From Candidatus Heimdallarchaeota archaeon (GTDB lineage Archaea; Asgardarchaeota; Heimdallarchaeia; Heimdallarchaeales; Heimdallarchaeaceae), in contig JAEOTK010000364.1 in NCBI GenBank assembly GCA_016839875.1, forward strand, positions 1 through 29,469: DNA of 29,469 nt. The letters are read 5' to 3'. Shown here in pieces: positions 1 through 8,791 of the stretch. The notes under the pieces were generated by a model. The model made no database searches. It was not told the origin of the DNA and worked only from the letters and a program-made list of their open reading frames with translations. The position numbers and the translations under genes were made by a program. Each line of letters begins with the position of its first letter. Position 1 is the stretch's first letter.

Positions 1-1287
1 GAAGCACATAATCTTCCGGCAACAGCTGTAGATATAAGCAGTGCTTCACTATCAAATTTCACTCTTGAAGGAGCCCAATCTGAAGCATTAAAACAAAAGA
101 TGGGAGAAGCATATGATTTTCTTGAAGCCCTTACTAACGTACTTACTCAAGAAACTAAAAATTTAGTATTGAATGAAGAAACTCGAATTGATCCGAAAAT
201 ATTTCTCTACAATGTAGAAAGAAGGTCAAGAATATCAATTGATGAGGAGCTTGTTGAGAGTCTGAGCAATCTAGCAGATCACGTGAAAAAAGAACAAATA
301 AACAGAAACAAAGCTCCTATGTCCTATACCTCATCAGTAGTTAACTTTATTGCACAACTTCTAGAGACAAAGGGAAGAACAGACTACGCTCATTTTGTTT
401 CTAAATCAGAATCTAGAACTGGAAATCCAATCTCTAGAATCACTGCATTATCACTTGATCCTAGAGTTGTAACTGAAAAGATTTTCAATGATGTATTCCT
501 GTCAGTCTCTACATCAGGTACATTAGAACCAATTGAAGCTTATGTTTCCCTTATAGGTCTAAACCCAAATAGAGTTGATAATCTTATTTTACCCTCTCCT
601 TACCAAGAAGAAAATAGTGTCACCATTGTTATTGACAAAATATCCTCAAAGTTAGACGATAGAATCCCTGCAACTTACGCAAAAATGAAAGAGATTGTAA
701 AAGCAGTAGTTGAAGCAACACCAAAAAACACTGGTGTCTTTTGCGCTAGCTATTCAGTAATGGAGAGTTTACTCAAAACAGGTCTAGACAGAATTATTTC
801 AAAACCTCTTTTTATTGCTCATAAAGGAATGTCTTCTCTTGAAAGTGATAAATTAATAAATGATTTCAAAAAAGAATCAAAGAAAAATGGAGGAGTCTTA
901 TTTTCTGTTTTGGGAGGACGTGCATCTGAAGGAAGTGATTATCCTGCAGCTGAAATGCAAAGTGTAATCATTGTTGGGATTCCATATGCCAAACCATCAC
1001 CAACAATAGATGCTACAATTGACTATTTAGACAGCCAATTTCCAACCAAAGGTAGAGAATATGGATACAATATACCAGCATTAACAAGAGCAGCTCAAGC
1101 AGCAGGTAGACCAATTCGAAGTTTAGAAGACTTCGCAGTAATTGTACTGATGGATTATAGATTTGCTCGTTACTATTACAAGAAACATCTCCCAATTTGG
1201 TTAAAACAAAATATGTCAATAGTTCAACCTGAGAAACAAGAGATTCATGAAAGAGTAAAAAGATTCTATGCTTATCACCATGCATAA
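1..1287 (+). CDS. XPD/Rad3-like DEAH helicase, C-terminal part
   Basis: Partial gene. The reading frame is open from base 1, and its first residues are Glu-Ala-His, so the window begins inside the DEAH (Walker B) box of a superfamily 2 DEAD_2 helicase. About 428 residues remain. Visible family motifs are TSGTLEPIEAY (helicase domain 2 start), GRASEGSDYPA (motif V region) and QAAGRPIRSLEDFAVIVLMD (motif VI, with the arginine finger). The family unwinds DNA 5'-3' and in archaea is linked to repair. The Walker A motif and Fe-S cysteines would lie upstream and cannot be checked. An ATG at 100 is internal to the gene and should not be taken as the start. A same-strand unknown gene follows 61 nt later. 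XPD versus another Rad3/DinG-like paralogue cannot be decided from this part. Confidence 0.88.
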   Translation, partial: EAHNLPATAVDISSASLSNFTLEGAQSEALKQKMGEAYDFLEALTNVLTQETKNLVLNEETRIDPKIFLYNVERRSRISIDEELVESLSNLADHVKKEQINRNKAPMSYTSSVVNFIAQLLETKGRTDYAHFVSKSESRTGNPISRITALSLDPRVVTEKIFNDVFLSVSTSGTLEPIEAYVSLIGLNPNRVDNLILPSPYQEENSVTIVIDKISSKLDDRIPATYAKMKEIVKAVVEATPKNTGVFCASYSVMESLLKTGLDRIISKPLFIAHKGMSSLESDKLINDFKKESKKNGGVLFSVLGGRASEGSDYPAAEMQSVIIVGIPYAKPSPTIDATIDYLDSQFPTKGREYGYNIPALTRAAQAAGRPIRSLEDFAVIVLMDYRFARYYYKKHLPIWLKQNMSIVQPEKQEIHERVKRFYAYHHA

Positions 1288-1348
1288 GTTAGTTTTGTGG
1301 AATTAGTTCAGTAGAAACAGATTTATTTCATTATGCAAATTGAATGGT

Positions 1349-1804
1349 ATGAAAGTGATATTTGTTCCCAAGGATAAGAACTTGCTATTAGGACAATTTG
1401 AAGAAGCTGCCAACTATTATCAAACCGAGGTCAAGCCACATGATAAAGGAGAAGGGCATTTCATTTTTGTTAGATCAAGGATAATGATAGCTGAACTAAT
1501 TAGAAACAATGAAGTGCAAATTCATGTATCTGGTGCAAATGAAGAGGATCTCAGTTTTCTAACAGGTGTTTGGGGAGACCCAATCAGTGTTGTAAAGGAA
1601 AAGAGATCACCTATGGAATTTGCCAAGGAAGTTGCTGAAATCCCAAATATTGACCAATTTAATAAAACAGACATAATTGCATTGTTAGATATTACAGAAG
1701 CAGATTATAGCCAATACATAAGATATTTGGAAAGAGTAGCAAGAAGACCAAATACAGCTGAAGAGGTTGTAAAAGCTGTACAAATTCTCAAAGATAAAGC
1801 CTGA
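1349..1804 (+). CDS. conserved-looking hypothetical protein, 151 aa
   Basis: I do not recognise this family. The frame can be extended to a TTG at 1340, but the ATG at 1349 gives a natural N-terminus (MKVIFVPKDKNLLLG) and is preferred; no clear ribosome binding site separates the two. The product is a soluble, mixed alpha/beta protein with no signal peptide, membrane segment or cysteine cluster. The N-terminal ~80 residues look strand-rich (HFIFVRSR, VQIHVSG). The C-terminal part is helical, with a segment reading DIIALLDITEADYSQYIRYLERVARRP that could be a small helix-turn-helix-like bundle. It lies 61 nt after the helicase gene on the same strand and may be co-transcribed with it, which weakly hints at a DNA-related role. 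No function is claimed. Confidence 0.75.
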   Translation: MKVIFVPKDKNLLLGQFEEAANYYQTEVKPHDKGEGHFIFVRSRIMIAELIRNNEVQIHVSGANEEDLSFLTGVWGDPISVVKEKRSPMEFAKEVAEIPNIDQFNKTDIIALLDITEADYSQYIRYLERVARRPNTAEEVVKAVQILKDKA

Positions 1805-1860
1805 AGAGAAAATTTGTTTCGACGATAGGTATTTATTAACTAATTTTTTTATATATATTT

Positions 1861-3885
1861 ATGAAAAGAAGAAAATTCGTTTCAATTATGTTTCTTGTAT
1901 TAATGTTGCCATTATTCAGCTTAGCTAACACCAACGATTCAGTTCAAGCTGAAGGTATGACACCTTTAATTACGAGAGATACAATCGACGCAATTACAAC
2001 AACTACCTACAAAGGTACTTACAATATCACAACATTTGTGGGACCCGATAATGCTTTTAAAGTTGTTAGTGATTCTATTAAAGCTGCTCAAACTTCCTTC
2101 TATCTGGAAGTTTATACACTCTCAAGTGAAGCACTAGTAGATGAACTGATTGCAGCAAAAGGTAGAGGAGTTGATGTAGTTGTTCATTTATCTGAACATC
2201 GTGTGAATTCTTATGAAAATGATTATACCGAAGAATCTGCATGGAGACTAGACAATGCTGCGATAGATGTATATTGGATTGCTGCTTCGCAATTTACATA
2301 CACTCATTCAAAATTCTGGATTGTTGACACTCAGGTAGCTTATGTTTATTCAGGTAACTGGGCACCCTCCAGTTTACCTATGTCTACAGATGCTCGAACA
2401 AACAGAGAGATGGGATTTGCATTTAATGATTCAACAATAGCACAGTATTATGAAGATGTGTTCTTTGATGATGGGTTAAACTATGGAACAGCATATGTAT
2501 CTGGTGCACACACAGGAACTCTTCAAAGCGAAGTAACTGGAACATATGTACCTCAAATAGCTTCTCAAACCTTTGTTGAATATGCAGAAATAACCCCAAT
2601 ATTCGCACCTGACAATAGTTATGAATTGCTTTCAAGTCTGATTGAGAATGCTACAACATCAATCGATTTAGAACTTCAATACATCAAATTTGACTGTGAA
2701 TTGTTATATGACTTAATTGATGCTGCTTTAGGTGGTGTATCTGTTAGAGTGATGATTCCTGAACCTGGTTCAGCTAATGAAAACGTTACAGAAACTCTAA
2801 TCAACAATGGAATACAAATCAAATTCTTCAAGGGAATGTATGATCATAACAAGTATATCTCTGTAGATAATGAAATTGTGCAAATTTCAAGTATAAACTG
2901 GTCAAATAATTCTGTAGTGAACAATAGAGAATCAGGAGCAATAGTAAAGAATTCTAATATAGCCAGTTATTTCAAAACTATATTCGATTATGACTGGGCA
3001 AATAGTGAAACACCAGTTGGCTTTGCAGAACCTGTGGCACTAGCATCTCCAAAACCTGGAGGTATTGCATCTGGTACATTCAATATCCAAGCATCTTTTG
3101 CTATCAACAACTATACATCAGGAGAATTATTTATTGATTCTGTATCTGTCCATACTTGGTCAAATCCTGACGGTATTGAAGGATATAGTGTTGATACAAC
3201 AACATATGATGATGGAATTCATACAATCAAAATAATAGGAACTCCCGATGTTGGTTCACCAGTTCAAATTGAAGAGAAAATTAACATCATTAATACAGCA
3301 GATTGGCTTCTTCTAATATCAGAAATCAGATATGATGGTGTAACTGAACCAAATGGAGAATTTGTAGAATTATACAATGGTTTTAGTTTTGCGCTTTCAA
3401 TTGAAAACTGGGAAATAACAGATAGTGAAGGAGAATACATTATCCCTGATGAAGCTCAAATAACCGCTGGTGGTGTATTAGTTTTCGCTCAAGACAGTAC
3501 AACTTATGTGGACGAGATGAGTGATTTAGGAATAACTGTTGCAGCAGCCGATTATGGTTTAGGAGATATAGCTTTGAGTAACACAGGTGACGATGTTCTC
3601 TTGAAAGATCCTTCAGGCAACACTAAGGATGCTGTTGCATGGGGTTCAGGATCTGTCTCTGGAGTTGTTTCTTGGAGTGGTGGATCCACAGGTGATGATG
3701 AGACTCTTCAAAGAGAACCTGCAAACTCGGATACAGATGACTGTGATGCGGACTTTGTAATTGACACACCAACCCCTGGTACCGTTGGTGCTGTAACACC
3801 GGAATTCACAAAGATTTTCATAATTCCTATAATTGGACTTTTTGCAGTAGTATCAATATTTATTCGACAAAAAAGAAAGAGGTAA
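1861..3885 (+). CDS. Secreted, membrane-anchored phospholipase D-like protein with lamin-tail domain
   Basis: 674 aa. The N-terminus is a signal peptide (MKRRK, then a hydrophobic stretch; cleavage probably near residue 30). Two PLD-type HKD motifs follow: H149-x-K151 with D156, and H329-x-K331 with D336, each followed by the usual S-x-N-W segment, so one polypeptide carries a full two-motif active site. Residues ~405-475 look like an Ig-like beta domain. Residues ~483-645 match a lamin-tail domain (LLISEIRYDG...GEFVELYN...IENWEITD). A membrane helix at ~650-668 followed by RQKRKR anchors it with the catalytic part outside. The PLD superfamily cleaves phosphodiester bonds in lipids or nucleic acids; the substrate here is unknown. 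The gene appears to have its own promoter: a TATA-like stretch near 1830-1837 lies ~26 nt before the ATG, and an AT tract directly abuts the start. Confidence 0.85.
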   Translation: MKRRKFVSIMFLVLMLPLFSLANTNDSVQAEGMTPLITRDTIDAITTTTYKGTYNITTFVGPDNAFKVVSDSIKAAQTSFYLEVYTLSSEALVDELIAAKGRGVDVVVHLSEHRVNSYENDYTEESAWRLDNAAIDVYWIAASQFTYTHSKFWIVDTQVAYVYSGNWAPSSLPMSTDARTNREMGFAFNDSTIAQYYEDVFFDDGLNYGTAYVSGAHTGTLQSEVTGTYVPQIASQTFVEYAEITPIFAPDNSYELLSSLIENATTSIDLELQYIKFDCELLYDLIDAALGGVSVRVMIPEPGSANENVTETLINNGIQIKFFKGMYDHNKYISVDNEIVQISSINWSNNSVVNNRESGAIVKNSNIASYFKTIFDYDWANSETPVGFAEPVALASPKPGGIASGTFNIQASFAINNYTSGELFIDSVSVHTWSNPDGIEGYSVDTTTYDDGIHTIKIIGTPDVGSPVQIEEKINIINTADWLLLISEIRYDGVTEPNGEFVELYNGFSFALSIENWEITDSEGEYIIPDEAQITAGGVLVFAQDSTTYVDEMSDLGITVAAADYGLGDIALSNTGDDVLLKDPSGNTKDAVAWGSGSVSGVVSWSGGSTGDDETLQREPANSDTDDCDADFVIDTPTPGTVGAVTPEFTKIFIIPIIGLFAVVSIFIRQKRKR

Positions 3886-3894
3886 ATTCCTCAC

Positions 3895-3909
3895 TTTTTT
3901 CATTTTTTT
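3895..3909 (+). terminator. T-run terminator after the PLD/lamin-tail gene
   Basis: Ten nt after the stop codon the + strand has six T, then CA, then seven T. Archaeal RNA polymerase terminates at such oligo-T tracts without needing a hairpin. It separates this gene from the dinB promoter just downstream. Confidence 0.5.
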
Positions 3910-3912
3910 AGG

Positions 3913-3920
3913 TTTTTATA
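3913..3920 (+). promoter_or_regulatory. TATA box of the dinB-priL-priS operon
   Basis: A tttttata element is centred about 29 nt before the dinB ATG at 3946. With the usual ~26 nt between TATA and transcription start, the mRNA would be leaderless or nearly so. No Shine-Dalgarno is seen before the ATG, which fits. Confidence 0.45.
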
Positions 3921-3945
3921 GCGAAAAAAAGATTATTTTCTTGGC

Positions 3946-5079
3946 ATGGTATTAGCTAACCAAGAAATCTATTTCTCTGAAAAAGAGCAAGTGTTTGACT
4001 CTATTATCTTATACATGGATTTAGATGCTTTTTTTGCTTCAGTGGAAATTAGAGAAAATCCTAGATTAGCTGGAAAGCCTATGATGGTTGGAGGAAATCC
4101 TGAAACTAAGCAAGGTGTAGTTAGTACATGTTCATACGAAGCAAGAAAATATGGTGTTCATTCAGGGATGCCAGCATCTCAAGCTGCTAAACTGTGCCCT
4201 GATATAATTATGGTTAGAGGATCATTCAGTCTCTATAAACAAGTATCAGATAATATAATGGGGATTGTCAAACATTACTCTCCTGTTATGAAGGTTGCTG
4301 GCAACGATGAGGCATATCTAGACCTTACAGATGTTGTTGCTGATTATGAAGAGGCAAAAAGACTAGCAATCGAACTTAAGGATGACATCTATGCGAGTGA
4401 GAAATTAACATGTTCAATTGGAATTGCTCCAACAAAAATTCTTGCCAAGATTGCTAGTGAAACTGATAAACCAGATGGATTGGCAGTTATCAAACCTCTG
4501 GAAATCGCTGAATTTCTTGCTCCTGAAAAAATAACTATTATTCCTGGTATTGGAAAGAAGAGTGCGGAAATATACAAAAAGAATAATATCTTTACATGTG
4601 GTGATTTAGCTAAACTTCCTTATCAACTGGTTCATCAAAAATGGGGTAAGTATGGACTAAAAACCTGGAAGTTGGTTAATGGATTCAATACTGAAAATAC
4701 TGAATCTAAATTTACAAGTAGGGAAAGAAAATCTGTAAGTGAAGAAAGAACTTTCTTCAATAAACACAACGACTGGAAAGAAATCTGGACTCACATAGAT
4801 TCAGCAATAAAGACTATAGTTACTACTGCCAATGAAAAGAATATGAGTTTTAGAACTGTCACATTGAAAATAAGGTTTCAAGATTTTGAAACTTTTACAA
4901 GAAGTCATTCACTTCCAAGTTATGAGAAAACAGAAAAAATTGTTAGAGAGGTTGTAAAAGTACTCCTTGAGGAGTTCAAAAACAAAGCTCCTAACGAAAT
5001 TAGACTTGTAGGAGTAAAAATTTCTAACTTAAGAAAAATAACGAATGATCAAAAAACCTTGGCACAATTTTTTAAATGA
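3946..5079 (+). CDS. dinB: DNA polymerase IV (Y-family translesion polymerase) with PIP box
   Basis: 377 aa, a full-length Y-family polymerase that copies past damaged template bases. Catalytic acids: D25 in DLDAFF and D121-E122 in NDEAYLD. The aromatic steric gate is F30. Other signatures are SYEARKYGVHSGMP, CSIGIAPTKILAKIAS and a thumb helix-hairpin-helix (IPGIGKKSAEIY). The protein ends in QKTLAQFF (369-376), a textbook PCNA-interacting peptide. Where relatives usually have S-I-D-E, this one reads G-N-D-E; the acids are kept. The N-terminus has ~20 residues more than the minimal family start, but no later ATG precedes the catalytic motif. The stop overlaps the priL start (ATGA), so translation is probably coupled to the primase. 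Confidence 0.95.
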   Translation: MVLANQEIYFSEKEQVFDSIILYMDLDAFFASVEIRENPRLAGKPMMVGGNPETKQGVVSTCSYEARKYGVHSGMPASQAAKLCPDIIMVRGSFSLYKQVSDNIMGIVKHYSPVMKVAGNDEAYLDLTDVVADYEEAKRLAIELKDDIYASEKLTCSIGIAPTKILAKIASETDKPDGLAVIKPLEIAEFLAPEKITIIPGIGKKSAEIYKKNNIFTCGDLAKLPYQLVHQKWGKYGLKTWKLVNGFNTENTESKFTSRERKSVSEERTFFNKHNDWKEIWTHIDSAIKTIVTTANEKNMSFRTVTLKIRFQDFETFTRSHSLPSYEKTEKIVREVVKVLLEEFKNKAPNEIRLVGVKISNLRKITNDQKTLAQFFK

Positions 5080-6461
5080 AAAAAATAAGTGTTACCAAGA
5101 AAGTGGAACACAATATGTCTATCGAGCTTCCAGATTGGTATGTTTTGAAGGATCCTGGTGATATTACGGTAGATGTTGAAAGCTGGTATAAATTTGCTAA
5201 TACCAGGTTGGATCGTCTATTGTCTGAGGACTTATGGATAATCAACAAACCAACATGGATGTCTGAAGATGATTGGTTTGAAACCAAAGTGGAGGAAATA
5301 GGAGGGCATTACCTTCTGCGTTTATCAGTTGCACAAGATCCTCGTTTAACATCTTGGATTGTAGAAGTAGAGGGAGATCTTTTCGAATTCAGATTTGTAA
5401 GTAGTTCTAATTTTGAAGAAAAAGTATCTGTTCTAAAAAATCTATACGGCATTGAAAATGTCCAGACTGTAGAAGAAATAAATTCCATTTTCAAAATTGA
5501 TATTTATAGAGATTTTCATCTCTCTGATGTTCCTTACAGATCAAGCCGTTATGCAAGAGGAAGGTTCGGGACAAGAGTAAGAGACTTAGATAAAAGAATT
5601 GCAATTAAATTCTTCAAAATTCCATCTGTTATAGCAGCAAAGAAAGCTTTGTTGTATCAGGGTTGGGCAATAGTTAGATTATCAGATATTAGACTTTCTT
5701 TAAAAAGAGAATTCGAAAAGCAATTGAAAGACATAATAGAGCAAACACAAGCAATTATCGAAAGCGATTCATCAATAAAAGAAACGATCAAACCAATCGA
5801 AGAAAAAATAACAAAAATAGCCAGAACAACACGTCTTTCTGGAGATTTCTCTAAACTTGGAATAGAGGAAGGTGAAGATGTATTTACAAAACCAGATGTT
5901 TTTCCTCCGTGTATACAAGAACTCCTCTCTTATCTTCAATCCAAGGGGCACTTATCACATGTTGAGAATTGGCAACTTGGAACTTTCCTAAAACGAGCAG
6001 GAATGTCTGTTGATGAGCAATATCGTTTTTGGTATCAAAATTCAGTTGATAATCTAGGTATGTCTTATGAGGAATTTGTAAATAGAGTAGGGTATCAAAT
6101 AAGACATATCTATGGTAAAGAAGGAGGAGGAATAGATTATTCTCCCCCAAGTTGTAAAACCTGTATTAGTGTTTATTATTGTTATTGGGGACATAAGAAA
6201 CTAGAAGAGATTAGAGAAGATATAAAAATTAAATTTGAAGATAGGAATGCTCAAGTTGTTGAGAAGGCAATTGATGACATCTCAAGATTAATAACTAATC
6301 AGAAATTTCAGGAGGCGTGTGCAAGATACTTTACTTTCTTCACTGGTTGGAAAGTAAGGGGTTTCAAAATTAACCACATGCTAAACTATTCAAGACAAGC
6401 TTATAGAAGATTCTACCAAAAAAAGGATGTGAAAGAAGATGAGCGAAAAACTAACTCCTGA
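5076..6461 (+). CDS. priL: DNA primase large subunit PriL
   Basis: 461 aa. The large subunit of the archaeal/eukaryotic primase is needed for primer initiation and binds a 4Fe-4S cluster. The C-terminal iron-sulphur region is recognisable: C279 in FPPC, C360 in YSPPSC, C369 in YYC and C415 in QEACARYF are the likely four ligands (C363 is an extra one nearby). The N-terminal half is divergent but contains the helical scaffold expected for binding PriS (RSSRYARGRFG and following). The start ATG overlaps the dinB stop by 4 nt. The end overlaps the priS start by 23 nt, so the three genes form one operon. The lysine-rich tail after residue ~445 may be a local extension. Confidence 0.92.
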   Translation: MKKISVTKKVEHNMSIELPDWYVLKDPGDITVDVESWYKFANTRLDRLLSEDLWIINKPTWMSEDDWFETKVEEIGGHYLLRLSVAQDPRLTSWIVEVEGDLFEFRFVSSSNFEEKVSVLKNLYGIENVQTVEEINSIFKIDIYRDFHLSDVPYRSSRYARGRFGTRVRDLDKRIAIKFFKIPSVIAAKKALLYQGWAIVRLSDIRLSLKREFEKQLKDIIEQTQAIIESDSSIKETIKPIEEKITKIARTTRLSGDFSKLGIEEGEDVFTKPDVFPPCIQELLSYLQSKGHLSHVENWQLGTFLKRAGMSVDEQYRFWYQNSVDNLGMSYEEFVNRVGYQIRHIYGKEGGGIDYSPPSCKTCISVYYCYWGHKKLEEIREDIKIKFEDRNAQVVEKAIDDISRLITNQKFQEACARYFTFFTGWKVRGFKINHMLNYSRQAYRRFYQKKDVKEDERKTNS

Positions 6462-7473
6462 GATAATTTCAGAGTATTATGAAAAGAAGTTTCCTATGAA
6501 ACAATTCATGCCATTCATAGGTTTATCAGATTTTCAAAATCGGGAGTTTGGATTTGTTGTTGGAGAGAATAGATTCATCAGGAACATTTCTTTCAATAAC
6601 ACTGATCTTCTCCGAGATTTTATGGTTAAGAATTCAGTCAAAGATGCCTATGTTGGAGCTGTCTTTGATACATCACCATCAAAAGAAACTCCGATACAGA
6701 AAATAAAATGGAAATTCAGAGAATTCATTTTTGACCTTGATATCGATGAATATGACGCATACGAGGAAAAAGGATCAAAGGGAGAGGAAACAAAGGATGA
6801 AAAACTGTATGTGGGGGTTCGCAATTGCGGATGCAGAGAGGATAAGTTTTGTAGGGAGTGTTGGTCTTTAATTCAAGATGCTGCAATTTTCATTGATCAA
6901 ACAATGAAAGAAGATTTTGGTTTTAAAGACGTCATCTGGATATTTTCAGGGAGAAGAGGAGTTCATGGTTGGGTAAGAGAAAAAATAACTCAAGAATTTG
7001 ATAGAAATCAAAGACGAGCAATATTAGATTACTTGACATTTATTCATGATCCTACTAGAACGCAGTCAATCGAAGATATACCTAGTGAAGCAAAACCTCT
7101 TCGAAACAGAATATATTCATTAATTGCAAAATCATTTCTAACTAGATCAACACCTAAAGAACTGAATAATCTTGGAATCTCACTTGCTAAAGCACGAGAT
7201 ATCATCAAGAAAGTTAATGCAACTGAACAATTCGATCATAATAAATACAATATACTTATTCCAGATAACAAACTAGTTCGAAAAAAACTATCAAGTGAAA
7301 TTATACGCATGAGATATCCTCGAATTGATAGAAAGGTTACAATGGATACAAACAGAGTGAGTCGAATGCCATTTTCTGTACATGGAAAGACAGGTCAAAT
7401 TGCTATAGTAATAAAAGATTTGAAGAGTTTCTATCCTGTTTCTGCACCTACAATTTGGGATTCATTGAAGTAA
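6439..7473 (+). CDS. priS: DNA primase catalytic small subunit PriS
   Basis: 344 aa, the polymerising subunit of the archaeal primase. The metal-binding acids are D99 and D101 in FDLDID. A zinc-knuckle (C130, C132, C138, C141 in NCGCREDKFCREC) and the nucleotide-binding SGRRGVH motif (170-176) are all present and in family order, so it should be active. It overlaps the priL 3' end by 23 nt in another frame. It is last in the operon and converges with the acetyltransferase gene only 20 nt away. Confidence 0.96.
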   Translation: MSEKLTPEIISEYYEKKFPMKQFMPFIGLSDFQNREFGFVVGENRFIRNISFNNTDLLRDFMVKNSVKDAYVGAVFDTSPSKETPIQKIKWKFREFIFDLDIDEYDAYEEKGSKGEETKDEKLYVGVRNCGCREDKFCRECWSLIQDAAIFIDQTMKEDFGFKDVIWIFSGRRGVHGWVREKITQEFDRNQRRAILDYLTFIHDPTRTQSIEDIPSEAKPLRNRIYSLIAKSFLTRSTPKELNNLGISLAKARDIIKKVNATEQFDHNKYNILIPDNKLVRKKLSSEIIRMRYPRIDRKVTMDTNRVSRMPFSVHGKTGQIAIVIKDLKSFYPVSAPTIWDSLK

Positions 7474-7479
7474 AAAAAA
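7472..7479 (-). terminator. T-run terminator of the Eis-like gene
   Basis: On the minus strand eight T follow 14-21 nt after the stop of the acetyltransferase gene; the tract overlaps the priS stop. A 7-bp inverted repeat (ATGCAGA/TCTGCAT, 7479-7506) spans the gap between the convergent genes and might add a hairpin, but archaeal termination usually needs only the T-run. Confidence 0.4.
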
Positions 7480-7492
7480 TGCAGAAGATAAA

Positions 7493-8683
7493 TTAGAAAT
7501 CTGCATGCAAATATGGATAAGCGATTGGAAATAGTTCAAGTATTTTCATTCTTGTTTCTTCAGAAATCTTTCCCCATCCTTTGAATTCGAAATCATCTAG
7601 ATTATAGCAACCATAGATTATAGCAGATAATCCTTGGATAGTTAATTCACAATCAATTTCATCTGTTTCAGTTACATCAAGTATTCCGTTTTTGCTTTCG
7701 AATTTGTAGATTTTATTGTTCCATTCACATTGCTCATCGTTGATTTTGATTGAAATTTTTCCAGTTCCCACATGAAGTCCTGAAAGTTCTTCTACCACAA
7801 TCACTCTTCCCATAGCTGAAGGCACCCAAGTTCTGGTCATAATTTTTCCTTTTTCTCCCCAAAAGGTATCATTGTACCATGTTTCAGGATATTCACTATG
7901 TAGAAGAGGAAGTTGAATTTCTCTTACTTGATCAGCATGATGTGCCACCCATTGAAGTAGTAGGTATTTTCCTAAAGAATTCTTATAATAGAAATGCCTA
8001 GCTTTTAGTTCTTTCCAGAAACCAGTGATTTTGTAAGTCAATATGCCAACAACTTCATCATCATTGTTTCTTGCTATAGCAAGCCAATAAGCTGATTCAT
8101 CTTTCAATCTTGCTTGTTCAACATCATGCTTTATACCCATCCCATGAATCGATTTCTGAATCGTTTTTATAAAATTCAGATATACATCAAATCCTTCTTT
8201 GATATTAACTCTCTCGACATTTCCTTCTAGTTTAACTTTGAGCAAACTTTCTATAGAGTTTGGTGAGAATATAGCAGTACGGTATTGAGGATATGTAACG
8301 TATCCTAACCTTTCATAGAACGATTCTTTGAAAGGATAAAGTGTTGAAAAAACTTGATTTTGTTCTTTCATTTTTTCATAGGATAGAATCATCAATTGCT
8401 TTGCATAACCCTTTCTTCGAGCTTCTGGATTAGTCACTACCTCAGCTACTCCACACATGGATTTCATTGCTCCTCTCACATTTTGCGGGATAGGTTTACA
8501 CATCAGACCAGCTACGGGCTTATCATCTTCATAAGTGACTAAGACTAAATCCTCTTTGAAGTAAGGTTTGTTCTTTGCTAATCGTTCCAGATCTCCAGGA
8601 GTACTGAAGAAACCATAGAAGGTCATTTCAAGAATAGGATCTATGTCTTCTCCCCGTAATTCCTTTATCTCTATCTTATTCAT
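7493..8683 (-). CDS. Eis-like GNAT acetyltransferase
   Basis: 396 aa, soluble. The N-terminal GNAT domain contains the acetyl-CoA loop (VVTNPEARRKGYAKQLM), preceded by the GVAEV strand, and then FYERLGYVTYP, as in the Eis / enhanced-intracellular-survival family. A second GNAT-like domain covers roughly 150-290. The C-terminal ~100 residues (GTGKISIKINDEQCEWNN... to the end) fit the sterol-carrier-like domain that closes Eis proteins. Members acetylate amines on varied small molecules or protein lysines; the substrate here cannot be predicted. The gene is divergent from alaS with a 108-nt shared upstream region and convergent with priS. An operon partner is lacking. Confidence 0.85.
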   Translation of the reverse strand: MNKIEIKELRGEDIDPILEMTFYGFFSTPGDLERLAKNKPYFKEDLVLVTYEDDKPVAGLMCKPIPQNVRGAMKSMCGVAEVVTNPEARRKGYAKQLMILSYEKMKEQNQVFSTLYPFKESFYERLGYVTYPQYRTAIFSPNSIESLLKVKLEGNVERVNIKEGFDVYLNFIKTIQKSIHGMGIKHDVEQARLKDESAYWLAIARNNDDEVVGILTYKITGFWKELKARHFYYKNSLGKYLLLQWVAHHADQVREIQLPLLHSEYPETWYNDTFWGEKGKIMTRTWVPSAMGRVIVVEELSGLHVGTGKISIKINDEQCEWNNKIYKFESKNGILDVTETDEIDCELTIQGLSAIIYGCYNLDDFEFKGWGKISEETRMKILELFPIAYPYLHADF

Positions 8684-8752
8684 ACAAAGAATTCTCTGAA
8701 AAACTCTTAAAAAAGTATTGCCAATCTGAAGTTTTTGCCATTAATACGAAAT

Positions 8753-8766
8753 TTTATTATATTTTA
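8753..8766 (+). promoter_or_regulatory. TATA box of alaS
   Basis: The AT tract tttattatatttta is centred about 32 nt before the alaS ATG (8792), predicting a 5' leader of only a few nucleotides. The G-run just after it (8766-8771) is too far from the ATG to serve as a ribosome binding site. Confidence 0.5.
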
Positions 8767-8791
8767 GGGGGTTTCTGCTTTTAGAGCTATA

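Noticed and set aside
7598..7630. Direct repeat of agattatagca inside the Eis-like gene
   Set aside because: Only two short copies within coding sequence; the likely result of codon use in AT-rich DNA.
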